This document shows positions 24,930-33,445 of a stretch of DNA of 64,000 nucleotides, in pieces (position 1 is the stretch's first letter; every line of letters begins with the position of its first letter). Source of the stretch: an uncultured Bacteroidales bacterium (lineage in GTDB: Bacteria; Bacteroidota; Bacteroidia; Bacteroidales; Muribaculaceae). The notes beneath the pieces are model-generated. The model saw only the letters and a program-made list of their open reading frames with translations, was not told the origin of the DNA and searched no databases. A program made the translations under genes and the position numbers. The DNA lies in the NCBI GenBank assembly GCA_902800715.1, contig CADCFN010000002.1:1-64000 (forward strand), read 5' to 3'.

Positions 24930-25856
24930 ATGATGAAGAAATTTTTGTTAATCATTTTGTGTATAATAGGTGTATCGGTGCCGATGTCGGCGCAGATGCT
25001 GGTGGGTTCCTATAACATCAGGTTAAAAGTCAGCAGCGACAGTGTTAAAGGTAATGTGTGGCAGAAGCGCTGCCAGGTCATCTGTGACCAGGTGAACTTC
25101 ATGTCGCCAGATATCTTCGGCACCCAAGAGGTGTTGCATGTGCAGCTGCTGGATATGCTTCAGGGCCTTGACGGCTATGACTACATCGGTGTGGGACGTG
25201 ACGACGGCAAGACCGGTGGCGAGTATGCCGCTATATTCTACAAGCCTGACCGCTTGAGGCTGCTCGACCAGGGCAACTTCTGGCTCAGCGAGACGCCCGA
25301 CCGTCCGGGACTGGGCTGGGATGCAGCTTGTGTGCGCGTCTGCACCTGGGGGCGCTTTGCGGGACAGACCGCGACCGATGATGAAGCCTTCTACTTCTTC
25401 AACCTGCACATGGACCACGTCGGCGTGGTGGCCCGTCGCGAGGGCGCCAAACTCATTGTCAGGAAAATCCGTGAGATTGCCCAGGGTGCCCCTGTCATCG
25501 TCACGGGCGATTTCAACGTGGACCAGAAGGATGAGATTTATAGCATTTTCACCGAGTCGGGACTGTTGAAGGACAGTTATCTCGCGTCGCGCCTGCGCTT
25601 TGCCGAGAACGGTACGTTCAACTCCTTTGATACCGAACTTTATACCGATAGCCGCATCGACCACATCTTCGTTTCACCCGACACCGAAGTCGAGTCCTAT
25701 GGCGTGCTCACTAACAGCTATTGGATGCCCAACGACGAATCGGCTGCCAAGCTCAAAGGTCATGATGCCCCGCAGCAGATTGACTTCAGCAAATACACAC
25801 GCCGCCAGCCTTCAGACCATTACCCGGTTTTCGTTCGCCTATCACTCGGTCATTAG
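24930..25856 (+). CDS. Secreted endonuclease/exonuclease/phosphatase (EEP) family hydrolase
   Basis: 308 residues with a signal peptide (MKKFLLIILCIIGVSVPMSAQ). EEP-fold motifs: GSYNIRL (metal-binding Asn), FGTQEV (Glu ligand), FNLHMDHVG, VTGDFNVDQKDEIY (Asp/Asn pair), SRIDHIFVS and the C-terminal SDHYPVF (catalytic His). The family includes nucleases and sugar-phosphate or lipid-phosphate esterases; export suggests a periplasmic phosphodiesterase or phosphatase. ATG 24930 or the adjacent ATG 24933 is the start, 24 bases after the promoter -7 box. A monocistronic unit. Confidence 0.85.
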   Translation: MMKKFLLIILCIIGVSVPMSAQMLVGSYNIRLKVSSDSVKGNVWQKRCQVICDQVNFMSPDIFGTQEVLHVQLLDMLQGLDGYDYIGVGRDDGKTGGEYAAIFYKPDRLRLLDQGNFWLSETPDRPGLGWDAACVRVCTWGRFAGQTATDDEAFYFFNLHMDHVGVVARREGAKLIVRKIREIAQGAPVIVTGDFNVDQKDEIYSIFTESGLLKDSYLASRLRFAENGTFNSFDTELYTDSRIDHIFVSPDTEVESYGVLTNSYWMPNDESAAKLKGHDAPQQIDFSKYTRRQPSDHYPVFVRLSLGH

Positions 25857-25912
25857 CATTGCGATTAACTTTAATTAATGATGCATGTTGGGCCGATGTG
25901 GCGAAAAAGCGT

Positions 25913-25920
25913 TACCTTTG
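25913..25920 (+). promoter_or_regulatory. -7 box before the DHH phosphoesterase gene
   Basis: TACCTTTG with a TTG 22 bases upstream (25888-25890), slightly long spacing. An ATG at 25928 opens only a 4-codon frame (stop at once), so the gene starts at 25943. Confidence 0.6.
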
Positions 25921-25942
25921 CCGATTAATGCGTTTATAAATA

Positions 25943-26989
25943 ATGATTAGTCCGATTATTGACGATAAGGTGATTGAACGCCTGCGCGCCCTCATCAACG
26001 GCGTGCAGCGCATTGCCATTACCTGCCACAAGTCACCCGACGGCGATGCGCTGGGCTCCACCCTCGCACTGTGCCGTGTGCTGCGGCGGTTGGGAAAAGA
26101 TGCGGTTGTCGTCACTCCCGATATGGCACCCAAGTCATTGGAATTCGTCCCCGGAGTCCGTGAAATCGTGGTGCTGACCAAGCATGAGATGCGTGCGCGT
26201 CATGTGTTCAACGACGCTCAACTCATCTTCTGCCTGGATTTTAACTCCCTGAACCGAATCGACCGTCTTGCCGAGTTGATTGAACCGCTCAAGGCGCCAC
26301 GTGTGCTCATCGACCATCACTTGAATCCCGATGACAGTTTCGATGTCTCGATTTCGTTCCCCGAGCTGTCTTCGACGTGTGAGCTGGTTTTCCGCGTGCT
26401 CATGCAGATGGGCTTGTTGCGTTTCCTTGACCGCCAGGCGGCTAGCTGCCTGTATGTGGGCATGTTGACCGACACGGGCGGCTTTGCCTACAGTTGCGAT
26501 AATCCTGAGTTCTATGAGGTCATGGCATCCATCATGCGTCGCCGTTTTGACCGCATCACGCTCTATAACAAGGCGATGAACACGTTTAGCGCCGATAGCT
26601 TGCGCCTGCAGGGCTATGCCATCAACGAGAAGATGCAGCTCTTCCCCGAGCAGGGCGCTTCGCTCATCGTCCTGGACAAGTCGGAGCTGGAGCGCTTCAA
26701 TTACAACCGTGGTGACACCGAAACGCTGGTCAACAAGCCGTTGGCGATTCCTGGCATTTACTGGAGTGTTTTCCTGCGCGAGGACCCCGATAAAATCAAG
26801 GTGTCATGCCGTTCCCAAGGGGAGTTTTCGGTCAATGACATCTGCAGCCGTTACTTTAACGGTGGCGGCCACAAGAACGCCGCCGGGGGCGACTTCACCG
26901 GCACAATCGACGAGGCGGTGCAGGTATTCCATCAAGTGCTTGCCGACCTCTTTCCCGCTACTACCGAACAACAAACACAAGAACAATAA
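25943..26989 (+). CDS. DHH/DHHA1 phosphoesterase, NrnA-like oligoribonuclease/pAp phosphatase
   Basis: 348 residues, cytoplasmic. DHH-domain motifs: CHKSPDGDALGS (29-40), CLDFNSLNRID, DHH (about 121-123), and DTGGFAYS; the C-terminal DHHA1 substrate motif is GGGHKNAAGG. NrnA-type enzymes degrade nano-RNA, pGpG or pAp to nucleotides. The first motif has Cys where Ser/Ala is commoner. Its stop overlaps the next start (TAATG), so the two genes are coupled. Confidence 0.9.
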   Translation: MISPIIDDKVIERLRALINGVQRIAITCHKSPDGDALGSTLALCRVLRRLGKDAVVVTPDMAPKSLEFVPGVREIVVLTKHEMRARHVFNDAQLIFCLDFNSLNRIDRLAELIEPLKAPRVLIDHHLNPDDSFDVSISFPELSSTCELVFRVLMQMGLLRFLDRQAASCLYVGMLTDTGGFAYSCDNPEFYEVMASIMRRRFDRITLYNKAMNTFSADSLRLQGYAINEKMQLFPEQGASLIVLDKSELERFNYNRGDTETLVNKPLAIPGIYWSVFLREDPDKIKVSCRSQGEFSVNDICSRYFNGGGHKNAAGGDFTGTIDEAVQVFHQVLADLFPATTEQQTQEQ

Positions 26990-27561
26990 TGAAGAATTAT
27001 TTCAGTATCTTATTGGGGCTGCTGGCCCTCACGCTGCTGGCCGCGTGCAACAACGACCAGAGTTATGCCGACCGCTTGAACGATGAGCGCAATTCGGTGA
27101 ATGCTTTTCTCGCCGACCACAATGTGGTGATGTCCATCCCCGAGGATTCTGTCTTCCTGGTGGGTGAATGGGCACCCTATTACCGTGTCGACCCCGATGG
27201 CAACGTCTATATGCAGGTGCTCAAGGCCGGTGACCGCAAGAACGACCGTGCTAAGGTGGGCGAGACCATCTACTTCCGCTATTCCCGCTACAACCTCTCG
27301 ACATGGTATGCCGACGGCAGCTGGCGCATTTACAGCGGCAATGAGAACACGATGGATGACCTCTCATGCTCGTTCAACTTCAAGGATTACTCATTGCCCT
27401 CTTCGGCACAATGGGGCTACGGACTGCAATATCCGTTGTTGTTCCTGGGAGTGGAGTGTGAGGTGAACCTCATCATCAAGTCGCAGTTCGGCTTCACCAA
27501 CGAGATTTCCTACGTGTTGCCGTTCTTCTACCATGTGCGCTATTTCCACAGCCAGATTTAA
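26989..27561 (+). CDS. FKBP-like lipoprotein (DUF4827 type)
   Basis: 190 residues with a lipoprotein signal (LLGLLALTLLAAC, Cys19). The rest fits a DUF4827/FKBP-type fold: YADRLNDERNSVNAFLADHN after the lipid anchor, DRAKVGETIYFRY and a closing QYPLLFLGVECEVNLIIKSQFG stretch. A peptidyl-prolyl isomerase role in the periplasm is plausible but active-site aromatic residues were not checked. Start overlaps the stop of the DHH gene. About 125 bases without visible features separate it from the next start. Confidence 0.72.
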   Translation: MKNYFSILLGLLALTLLAACNNDQSYADRLNDERNSVNAFLADHNVVMSIPEDSVFLVGEWAPYYRVDPDGNVYMQVLKAGDRKNDRAKVGETIYFRYSRYNLSTWYADGSWRIYSGNENTMDDLSCSFNFKDYSLPSSAQWGYGLQYPLLFLGVECEVNLIIKSQFGFTNEISYVLPFFYHVRYFHSQI

Positions 27562-27688
27562 GGCATCTGCCTGCTAACTGCCGCTAACACATTTTTCAGT
27601 TTGATGTAGAAGCCTGTTGGCAGGTTTGTTCTATGCAGTGACACCTGTCATGGCAGTAATAATGCAATTAACCATTCTTAATAATATA

Positions 27689-29074
27689 ATGTCACTCATT
27701 AAGTCAATATCAGGAATCCGCGGCACCATCGGCGGCAAGGCTGGCGATGGATTATCACCGCTCGATATCGTTAAATTCACTTCGGCTTATGCTACCTTCA
27801 TGCGCCGCAACTCGCCCGTCAAGTCCAATGTCATCGTTGTGGGACGCGACGCGCGTCTGTCAGGCCGTATGGTCTTGAACACCGTCGTCGGCACCCTCAT
27901 GGGCATGGGCTTTGATGTGGTCAACATAGGACTCGCTACCACGCCGACGACCGAATTGGCTGTCGTGGGCGAGCACGCCTGTGGTGGCATCATCATCACG
28001 GCATCGCACAATCCCAAGCAGTGGAATGCGCTCAAGCTCCTCAACCACAATGGCGAGTTCCTTACCGATGCCGAGGGCAAGGAGGTGCTGCGTCTTGCCG
28101 AGGCCGAGGACTTTGATTATGCCGACGTTGACCATCTGGGCCGTGAGCAGAAGAACTACACCTGGCTGCGCCGTCACATCGAACAGGTGCTGGCACTCGA
28201 CCTGGTTGACGTGGAGGCTATCCGCAAGGCCGATTTCACCGTTGCTGTCGATGCCGTGAATTCGGTTGGTGGTATCGCTATCCCTCAGTTGCTTGAAGCC
28301 CTAGGCGTGAAGAAGGTCGAGAAGCTCTTCTGCGATCCCACGGGCAACTTCGGACACACGCCCGAGCCGATTCCCGAGAATCTGACGGCTATCAGCGATT
28401 TCATGCGTCAGGGCAAGGCTGATGTCGGCTTTGTCGTTGACCCCGACGTGGACCGTCTGGCTATCGTGATGGAAAACGGCGAGTTCTTTGTCGAGGAATA
28501 TACCCTGGTGGCAGTTGCCGACTATGTGCTGGCACACACGCCCGGCTCGACGGTGAGCAACTTGTCATCGTCGCGCGCCCTGCGTGACGTGACCGTCAAC
28601 CATGGCTGCACCTATACCGCAGCCGCAGTCGGCGAGGTGAATGTGACGACCGAGATGCGCCGCACGGGTGCCGTCATCGGCGGTGAGGGCAATGGCGGTG
28701 TCATCTATCCCGCCAGCCACTATGGTCGTGATGCCCTGGTGGGTGTGGCATTGTTCCTCTCGCTGCTCGCCAAGAGCGGCAAGACCGTCAGCCAGCTGAA
28801 GCAGACCTATCCGCAGTACAGCATCGCCAAGACCAAACTGGAACTCAAGCCCGGAATGGATGTGGACGCTATCCTCAAGGCGGTAGAAAAGCACTATCAG
28901 GGCGAGCAGATGACGACCATCGACGGCGTGAAGATTGATTTTGCCGACGGTTGGGTGCACCTGCGCAAGAGCAATACCGAGCCCATCATCCGCATCTACA
29001 GCGAGGCTCACTCCATGCAGGAAGCCGAGCGATTGGGTGAAGATGTGAAAAAGATTGTGCTGTCGCTCATCTAG
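27689..29074 (+). CDS. glmM: Phosphohexomutase, GlmM-like (phosphoglucosamine mutase)
   Basis: 461 residues with the alpha-D-phosphohexomutase four-domain plan: SGIRGTIGG at the N-terminus, catalytic phosphoserine loop TASHNPKQWN (about 101-110), metal loop DPDVDRL (about 249-255), sugar loop GGEGNGG (about 331-337), and phosphate-binding RKSNTEPIIRIY near the C-terminus. It most likely converts glucosamine-6-phosphate to glucosamine-1-phosphate for peptidoglycan and LPS, although Bacteroidetes homologs may also act on glucose or mannose phosphates. ATG 27689 begins the conserved sequence; an upstream TTG frame adds unconserved residues. It ends in CTAG, shared with the convergent comEC stop. 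Confidence 0.85.
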   Translation: MSLIKSISGIRGTIGGKAGDGLSPLDIVKFTSAYATFMRRNSPVKSNVIVVGRDARLSGRMVLNTVVGTLMGMGFDVVNIGLATTPTTELAVVGEHACGGIIITASHNPKQWNALKLLNHNGEFLTDAEGKEVLRLAEAEDFDYADVDHLGREQKNYTWLRRHIEQVLALDLVDVEAIRKADFTVAVDAVNSVGGIAIPQLLEALGVKKVEKLFCDPTGNFGHTPEPIPENLTAISDFMRQGKADVGFVVDPDVDRLAIVMENGEFFVEEYTLVAVADYVLAHTPGSTVSNLSSSRALRDVTVNHGCTYTAAAVGEVNVTTEMRRTGAVIGGEGNGGVIYPASHYGRDALVGVALFLSLLAKSGKTVSQLKQTYPQYSIAKTKLELKPGMDVDAILKAVEKHYQGEQMTTIDGVKIDFADGWVHLRKSNTEPIIRIYSEAHSMQEAERLGEDVKKIVLSLI

Positions 29075-31110
29075 AAGCTGATAGCTCCAGATACCGAATG
29101 AATGCCCAGGCTGTCGCACTCGTGCTTCAGCCTGGCGTTTTCATGATGGGCTCCTGAGATGATGAGCTGGTCAAATTGGTAAAGTTCCTGCAGTTTTTGG
29201 ACCGTTCCGTGATAGCGCTTGGTGACAATGATGTCATTTACCGCTATCCGACGGGTGGTGGTAGCGTGTTTCCACTTGCCACTGCCCACGGCGAGTATGC
29301 GATGACTCATCAGATGGGCGTATGGCGGTTTGATAAATGCGTGGTCGAGCCGCAGCGTGTCATCATTGGTGATGAATTGCAGGTCGCCGATGTTGTGCCG
29401 GGCAAGGAAGCCCGCATAATAGCGGGCAAAAGCCGATGAATCAGGCTCTTCATTATCGGGCGTCCACACATATCCGGTACCGTTGTCATAGTACATGACC
29501 GGTGTCTCGTCAAAGGAGTTGAAGACAATCAGCCCTTGTTTGGGCGTTCGAGCGTCAATCCACAGCGAGTGTGCCAGCATCATGACAAGGACGCAGCCTG
29601 ATGCCAGCAGATAGCGGTAATTGCGTCGATATAACCACATGATTACCAGTGCCATGACCACAAAATAGGCGATGACACCAAATGTACTAACATAAACGCC
29701 GCTGATGTGTGAACCTGGAATAGCATTGACTGCACCTGTCGCCCAATGGATGTAACAGTAGATACCGTCAATTGCCGCATTCAGGGGCAGCCAGTGCATG
29801 CCGGCTGCCGTGACCAGCAGGAACAATGCGCCCAGCACCATAAATACAGGCAACACCGGCAGAATCAGCAGGTTGGAAATGACTGACATCAACGAGACCG
29901 TGTGAAAGTAATGAGCTGCCAATGCGACAGTTGCCAGCATGGCCACCAACGAGGTGATGAGCGTAGTAGTCAGGTTGTTGACCCACTTGTGACGGCTCTC
30001 TAAAGACTGAGGCAGGCGGGCAAACAACAATACAGCGCCGACAGTGATGAAACTCAACTGGAACCCCACACTATACAGAGCCGAAGGCGTGAAAACAAGG
30101 ATGATGAGAGCTGCCAGTGCGAGCGCATTGAGTGATAGCGAGCGCCGATAGAATACCAATGACGCAAACACAAGCCCAATCATGATGGTTGCGCGCACTA
30201 CGCTGGGCGACAATCCAGTGAATACGGCAAACAGGATGATGACGGATAGGGTGATGAGGATCCGCAGTTTCTTAAGGCGAAGGTAATCCAATGGAAACAG
30301 CAGCCACCAGATAATGAGGGCAATAAATCCAACATGCAGACCGCTTAATGCCAGCACATGGGCCACGCCTGCTGCCGAGAATTCCTGCCGTGTCGCCTTG
30401 TCGATAAGCCTGCTGTTGCCAAGCAGTACCGCGACGACAAACTGTTGTGTTTCAGGTGACAAGCTGGTGTTGAACACCTTGAGTTGCAACGACCGTCTGG
30501 CAGTCGCCATGCGGGTTAGAAGGGTGGGGGATTGCCCGATTCTCTTGACTTTGTTCAAGGGCAGATGCTGTTGGTAACGAATGCCCTCGCTGTTCAGGAG
30601 ATGGGCTGCGTAGTCCATTTCGTCGGGATTGCCCCTATTGCCCACTTCGTTCAGGTCACCTTGCCATAAAACGACGTCTCCAGCCTGCATGGTATAGTCG
30701 CAGCCTCGTGTAGAAACCAGAACTTTACATGCGGGCACATCACGGTTTAACAGTTCTATCGTGAGCCGCATCGAGAAATCGGTGTACTCCAGATGGGTGA
30801 CGCGACCGGTAAGCATCTTGCCGGTGCGTTGCTGTTCGGTGAGTTGTGGCGGGCAATGGATGATGGCTGCCAGCCATCCCAGTGCCAATGCTGCCAGTGC
30901 CAGTGTGGCAGTGTAGTAAGCTCGCCAACGCATTCTGCCTGATGGCGTTCGCGATAATGATGCGAGTAGCCAGTAGCCTCCTGCTGCCATGGCGATAAGC
31001 GCCAGTGGAGCCCACCAGCAGTGCCATAATGCATGTGCCGCTATACCCAGCGCGAATGGCAGGAGTACACGTAGTAAGGGAATTCGGGAAAGACTGGATG
31101 ATACCGCCAT
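29071..31110 (-). CDS. comEC: ComEC/Rec2-family competence membrane protein
   Basis: 679 residues: two N-terminal membrane helices, a DUF4131 domain (about 95-200, with GRVTHLEYTDFSMRL and QAGDVVLWQG), the Competence domain with its hallmark HVLALSGLHVGFIALI (about 251-266) and several further helices (LSPSVVRATIM, SVGFQLSFITVGAVLLF), then a C-terminal soluble region of about 150 residues. The metallo-beta-lactamase active-site motif HxHxDH seen in long ComEC proteins is absent, as often in Bacteroidetes. Predicted to form the inner-membrane channel for single-stranded DNA uptake. It follows aroE by 8 bases on the same strand. Confidence 0.87.
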   Translation of the reverse strand: MAVSSSLSRIPLLRVLLPFALGIAAHALWHCWWAPLALIAMAAGGYWLLASLSRTPSGRMRWRAYYTATLALAALALGWLAAIIHCPPQLTEQQRTGKMLTGRVTHLEYTDFSMRLTIELLNRDVPACKVLVSTRGCDYTMQAGDVVLWQGDLNEVGNRGNPDEMDYAAHLLNSEGIRYQQHLPLNKVKRIGQSPTLLTRMATARRSLQLKVFNTSLSPETQQFVVAVLLGNSRLIDKATRQEFSAAGVAHVLALSGLHVGFIALIIWWLLFPLDYLRLKKLRILITLSVIILFAVFTGLSPSVVRATIMIGLVFASLVFYRRSLSLNALALAALIILVFTPSALYSVGFQLSFITVGAVLLFARLPQSLESRHKWVNNLTTTLITSLVAMLATVALAAHYFHTVSLMSVISNLLILPVLPVFMVLGALFLLVTAAGMHWLPLNAAIDGIYCYIHWATGAVNAIPGSHISGVYVSTFGVIAYFVVMALVIMWLYRRNYRYLLASGCVLVMMLAHSLWIDARTPKQGLIVFNSFDETPVMYYDNGTGYVWTPDNEEPDSSAFARYYAGFLARHNIGDLQFITNDDTLRLDHAFIKPPYAHLMSHRILAVGSGKWKHATTTRRIAVNDIIVTKRYHGTVQKLQELYQFDQLIISGAHHENARLKHECDSLGIHSVSGAISF

Positions 31111-31118
31111 TACAGGCC

Positions 31119-31889
31119 CTAGCGTGTCCAGATATCGTAGGAGTCAAATGCCTGCAGCAACAGCATCTCGATGCCGTTTTTGGTCTTGGCGCCGTATTGT
31201 GCCGCATTCTTCATGAACAGCGTCTCCTCGGGGTTATAGATGAGGTCGTAGCACAGGTGTTCGGGCGTCAGAAAACGGAAGGGGAAGTCGGGGCACAGAT
31301 AATCGTCGGGATATTTGCCCAGGGGAGTGGCGTTGACAATCAGCAGGTGTTCAGCCACCATCGCGCGTGTTATCTCCTCATAAAGCACTGTCTGCTCCGA
31401 CTTGCGTCTCGATACCAACTGCGTCTCGACACCGTGCTTCTGCAGTGCGGCGCGCACAGCTTTGGCGGCGCCACCGGTCCCCAGCACCATGGCTCTGGTC
31501 ATCTGTGGCATGAGGATGTCTTTCAGCGTCTTGTCAAAGCCCACGACATCGCTGTTGAAGCCGCGCAGGTCAATCAGGTCGTCAGTCTTGGGGTCGCGAA
31601 TGAACTTGATGACGTTGACGGCTCCGATTTCCTTGGCGTCGTCGTCGAGGGAGTCGAGGTAAGGGATAACCGCCTCCTTGTAGGGTGCAGTGACATTCAG
31701 GCCGTTCAGCTTGGGGTATTCAGCGATGAGTTCCATGAGTAATCCCAAGTCCTCAATCTCGAAGTTGATGTACACGGCATCGATGTCCTCGGCGATGAAC
31801 TTCTGGTTGAAGAAGTCATGGGAGAAAGAGTGGACCAGGGGATAGCCGATGAGCCCATAGATGGTTTTATTGTCAAGTGGAGATTCCAT
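31119..31889 (-). CDS. aroE: Shikimate dehydrogenase AroE
   Basis: Reduces 3-dehydroshikimate to shikimate with NADPH in aromatic amino-acid synthesis. 256 residues: substrate loop GYPLVHSFSHDFFN (15-28), catalytic Lys in NVTAPYKE, catalytic Asp in GFNSDVVGF, nucleotide loop LGTGGAAKAV (about 136-145), VSRRKSEQ and NATPLG. Length is near the family norm. The first gene of a pair with comEC; its own promoter lies upstream. Confidence 0.94.
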   Translation of the reverse strand: MESPLDNKTIYGLIGYPLVHSFSHDFFNQKFIAEDIDAVYINFEIEDLGLLMELIAEYPKLNGLNVTAPYKEAVIPYLDSLDDDAKEIGAVNVIKFIRDPKTDDLIDLRGFNSDVVGFDKTLKDILMPQMTRAMVLGTGGAAKAVRAALQKHGVETQLVSRRKSEQTVLYEEITRAMVAEHLLIVNATPLGKYPDDYLCPDFPFRFLTPEHLCYDLIYNPEETLFMKNAAQYGAKTKNGIEMLLLQAFDSYDIWTR

Positions 31890-31913
31890 AATCGCGTGAA
31901 TTTGTTAATTGTG

Positions 31914-31921
31914 CAAAAATA
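31914..31921 (-). promoter_or_regulatory. -7 box of aroE-comEC
   Basis: TATTTTTG on the minus strand, 24 bases before the aroE ATG; candidate -33 TTG elements are at non-ideal spacing. Confidence 0.55.
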
Positions 31922-32068
31922 GTCACAAAAGTTGTAACAATTACTGATTCTAGCCGTTTTTTTGTCTAAAAACAGTTTTTTTGCCCAAAGCATGGTCTTA
32001 AAGGCCGTTTAAGCTCTTAAAATTGTGTAAAAATGCCAAAATTGACAGCTTCTTATAGAACAAATTTG

Positions 32069-32076
32069 TAATTTTG
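32069..32076 (+). promoter_or_regulatory. -7 box of the MCE gene
   Basis: TAATTTTG, 43 bases before the ATG; the nearest upstream TTG is 24 bases away, so the -33 assignment is weak. Confidence 0.55.
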
Positions 32077-32119
32077 CCGTTTGTAAGAACGAGTAATACT
32101 GATATAGATTAACGAGAAT

Positions 32120-33022
32120 ATGAAGTTTTTAACCAAGAACGTTAAGATAGCGCTCACTGTACTTGTGGGATTGATACTGCTCTACTGGGGCATCAACTAC
32201 CTGAAGGGTATTAACCTGTTGACTCCTGCCAACCGTTTCTATACTGAGGTGGAGAGTACCGAAGGCCTGCTCCAGGCTGCCCCTGTCACCGTCAATGGTT
32301 TCCAGGTGGGGCAAGTGCGCGAAATCAACTACGATTACGCCAAGAACAAGATTACCGTCATGCTTTCCTTGAATAAGGAGATGACCGTCCCCGAGGGCAG
32401 TTCGCTGAACATGGTTACGGGATTAATGGGTGGTGCATCGTTTGTGCTCAATCTGGGACATGGACCAGCCATGAAGACGGGTAGCTATATTCCCACTACC
32501 GATGTCCCCGGCCTGATGGATCACGTGACCGAAAACGTCCTGCCCATGGTCACCGGCATGTTGCCCAAGGTGGACTCTATCCTGGGCAATGTGAACGGCC
32601 TCACTGCTGACCCCGCCCTTGCTGCATCGCTCACGCGCCTCGATGCCATCACTCGTCAGTTGCAAATCAGCGCACAACAGCTCACTGTGCTGATGAACAA
32701 CTTGAACCGCAGCGTTCCCGGTGTGATGAACAACGTCAATGGCATCACGAGCAACCTGAGTGGCGCTTCGGGTGACATCACCGAGCTGACCACCTCGCTC
32801 AAGCAGATGCCCATCGACGAAACGATGACCAGGCTCAACACCACGTTGGCCAATCTGCAGGCCTTGAGTGAACAGCTGAACGACAAGAATTCGTCGCTCG
32901 GTAAGATTGTGAACGACCGCGAGCTGTATGACAACGCCAACCATGCCATTGCCAGTCTCGACTCGCTGTTGAGCGACATTAAGGCCAATCCCAAACGCTA
33001 TATCAATATCAAAGTGTTCTAA
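32120..33022 (+). CDS. MCE-domain (MlaD-like) lipid transport protein
   Basis: 300 residues: one N-terminal membrane anchor (KIALTVLVGLILLYWGINYL), an MCE domain (about 38-115; YTEVESTEGLLQAAPVTVNG then QVGQVREI) and a helical C-terminal half with heptad-like hydrophobic spacing (LDAITRQLQISAQQLTVL, MTRLNTTLANLQALSEQL). Such proteins shuttle phospholipids between inner and outer membrane with an MlaE/MlaF ABC transporter. No mlaE or mlaF is adjacent in the window. It has its own promoter box and a terminator, so it is a monocistronic unit. Confidence 0.88.
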   Translation: MKFLTKNVKIALTVLVGLILLYWGINYLKGINLLTPANRFYTEVESTEGLLQAAPVTVNGFQVGQVREINYDYAKNKITVMLSLNKEMTVPEGSSLNMVTGLMGGASFVLNLGHGPAMKTGSYIPTTDVPGLMDHVTENVLPMVTGMLPKVDSILGNVNGLTADPALAASLTRLDAITRQLQISAQQLTVLMNNLNRSVPGVMNNVNGITSNLSGASGDITELTTSLKQMPIDETMTRLNTTLANLQALSEQLNDKNSSLGKIVNDRELYDNANHAIASLDSLLSDIKANPKRYINIKVF

Positions 33023-33095
33023 CATGCTAGTGCGTTTGAATTTAGCTGATTTAATTCATTCAATGAGGTCCAAAATGACCTCTTGAACACAGATA

Positions 33096-33132
33096 AAAAA
33101 CTCTATTTGGACTCAATCTAAATAGAGTTTTT
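33096..33132 (+). terminator. Terminator after the MCE gene
   Basis: A 13-bp stem (AAAAACTCTATTT at 33096-33108 with 33120-33132) followed by T8. A smaller hairpin GAGGTC/GACCTC lies just before it (33065-33082). Confidence 0.9.
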
Positions 33133-33445
33133 TTTGAAATTTATGGTTTTCGGGATTTGCAAAATCAAACCCTAGCAATAACAGCCATTTGCGAGTTTGA
33201 GAAATGAAATAGCTAAATCATGGAATGTTGCTAATTGATTGAATATGAATTAGATAATAAAAATTTTAGGCTATGAAATGTATAAAAATTTAAACGATGT
33301 TGTAACCCATTGTTTTTCAATATTGTTACACTTGAAATGAAATATCCAAATTTTTTGAGCACTTTTTTATAAAAAATTATTGACCGAAATTTGTACTGCT
33401 AAAAGCACGATTTATAACCAACCATTACTAAGAAAATATTACAAA
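33133..33445. other. AT-rich gap upstream of dnaA
   Basis: About 310 bases, strongly AT-rich, with no open frame, no clear TAnnTTTG box and no TTATCCACA-type DnaA box. The dnaA promoter must lie here but was not recognised. An origin role cannot be supported from sequence. Confidence 0.5.

Noticed and set aside
33133-33445. AT-rich region upstream of dnaA as the replication origin
   Set aside because: No TTATCCACA-type boxes were found in the gap and strand bias of genes does not switch here. The only perfect TGTGGATAA noticed in the window is inside the substrate-binding protein gene at 57772-57780.
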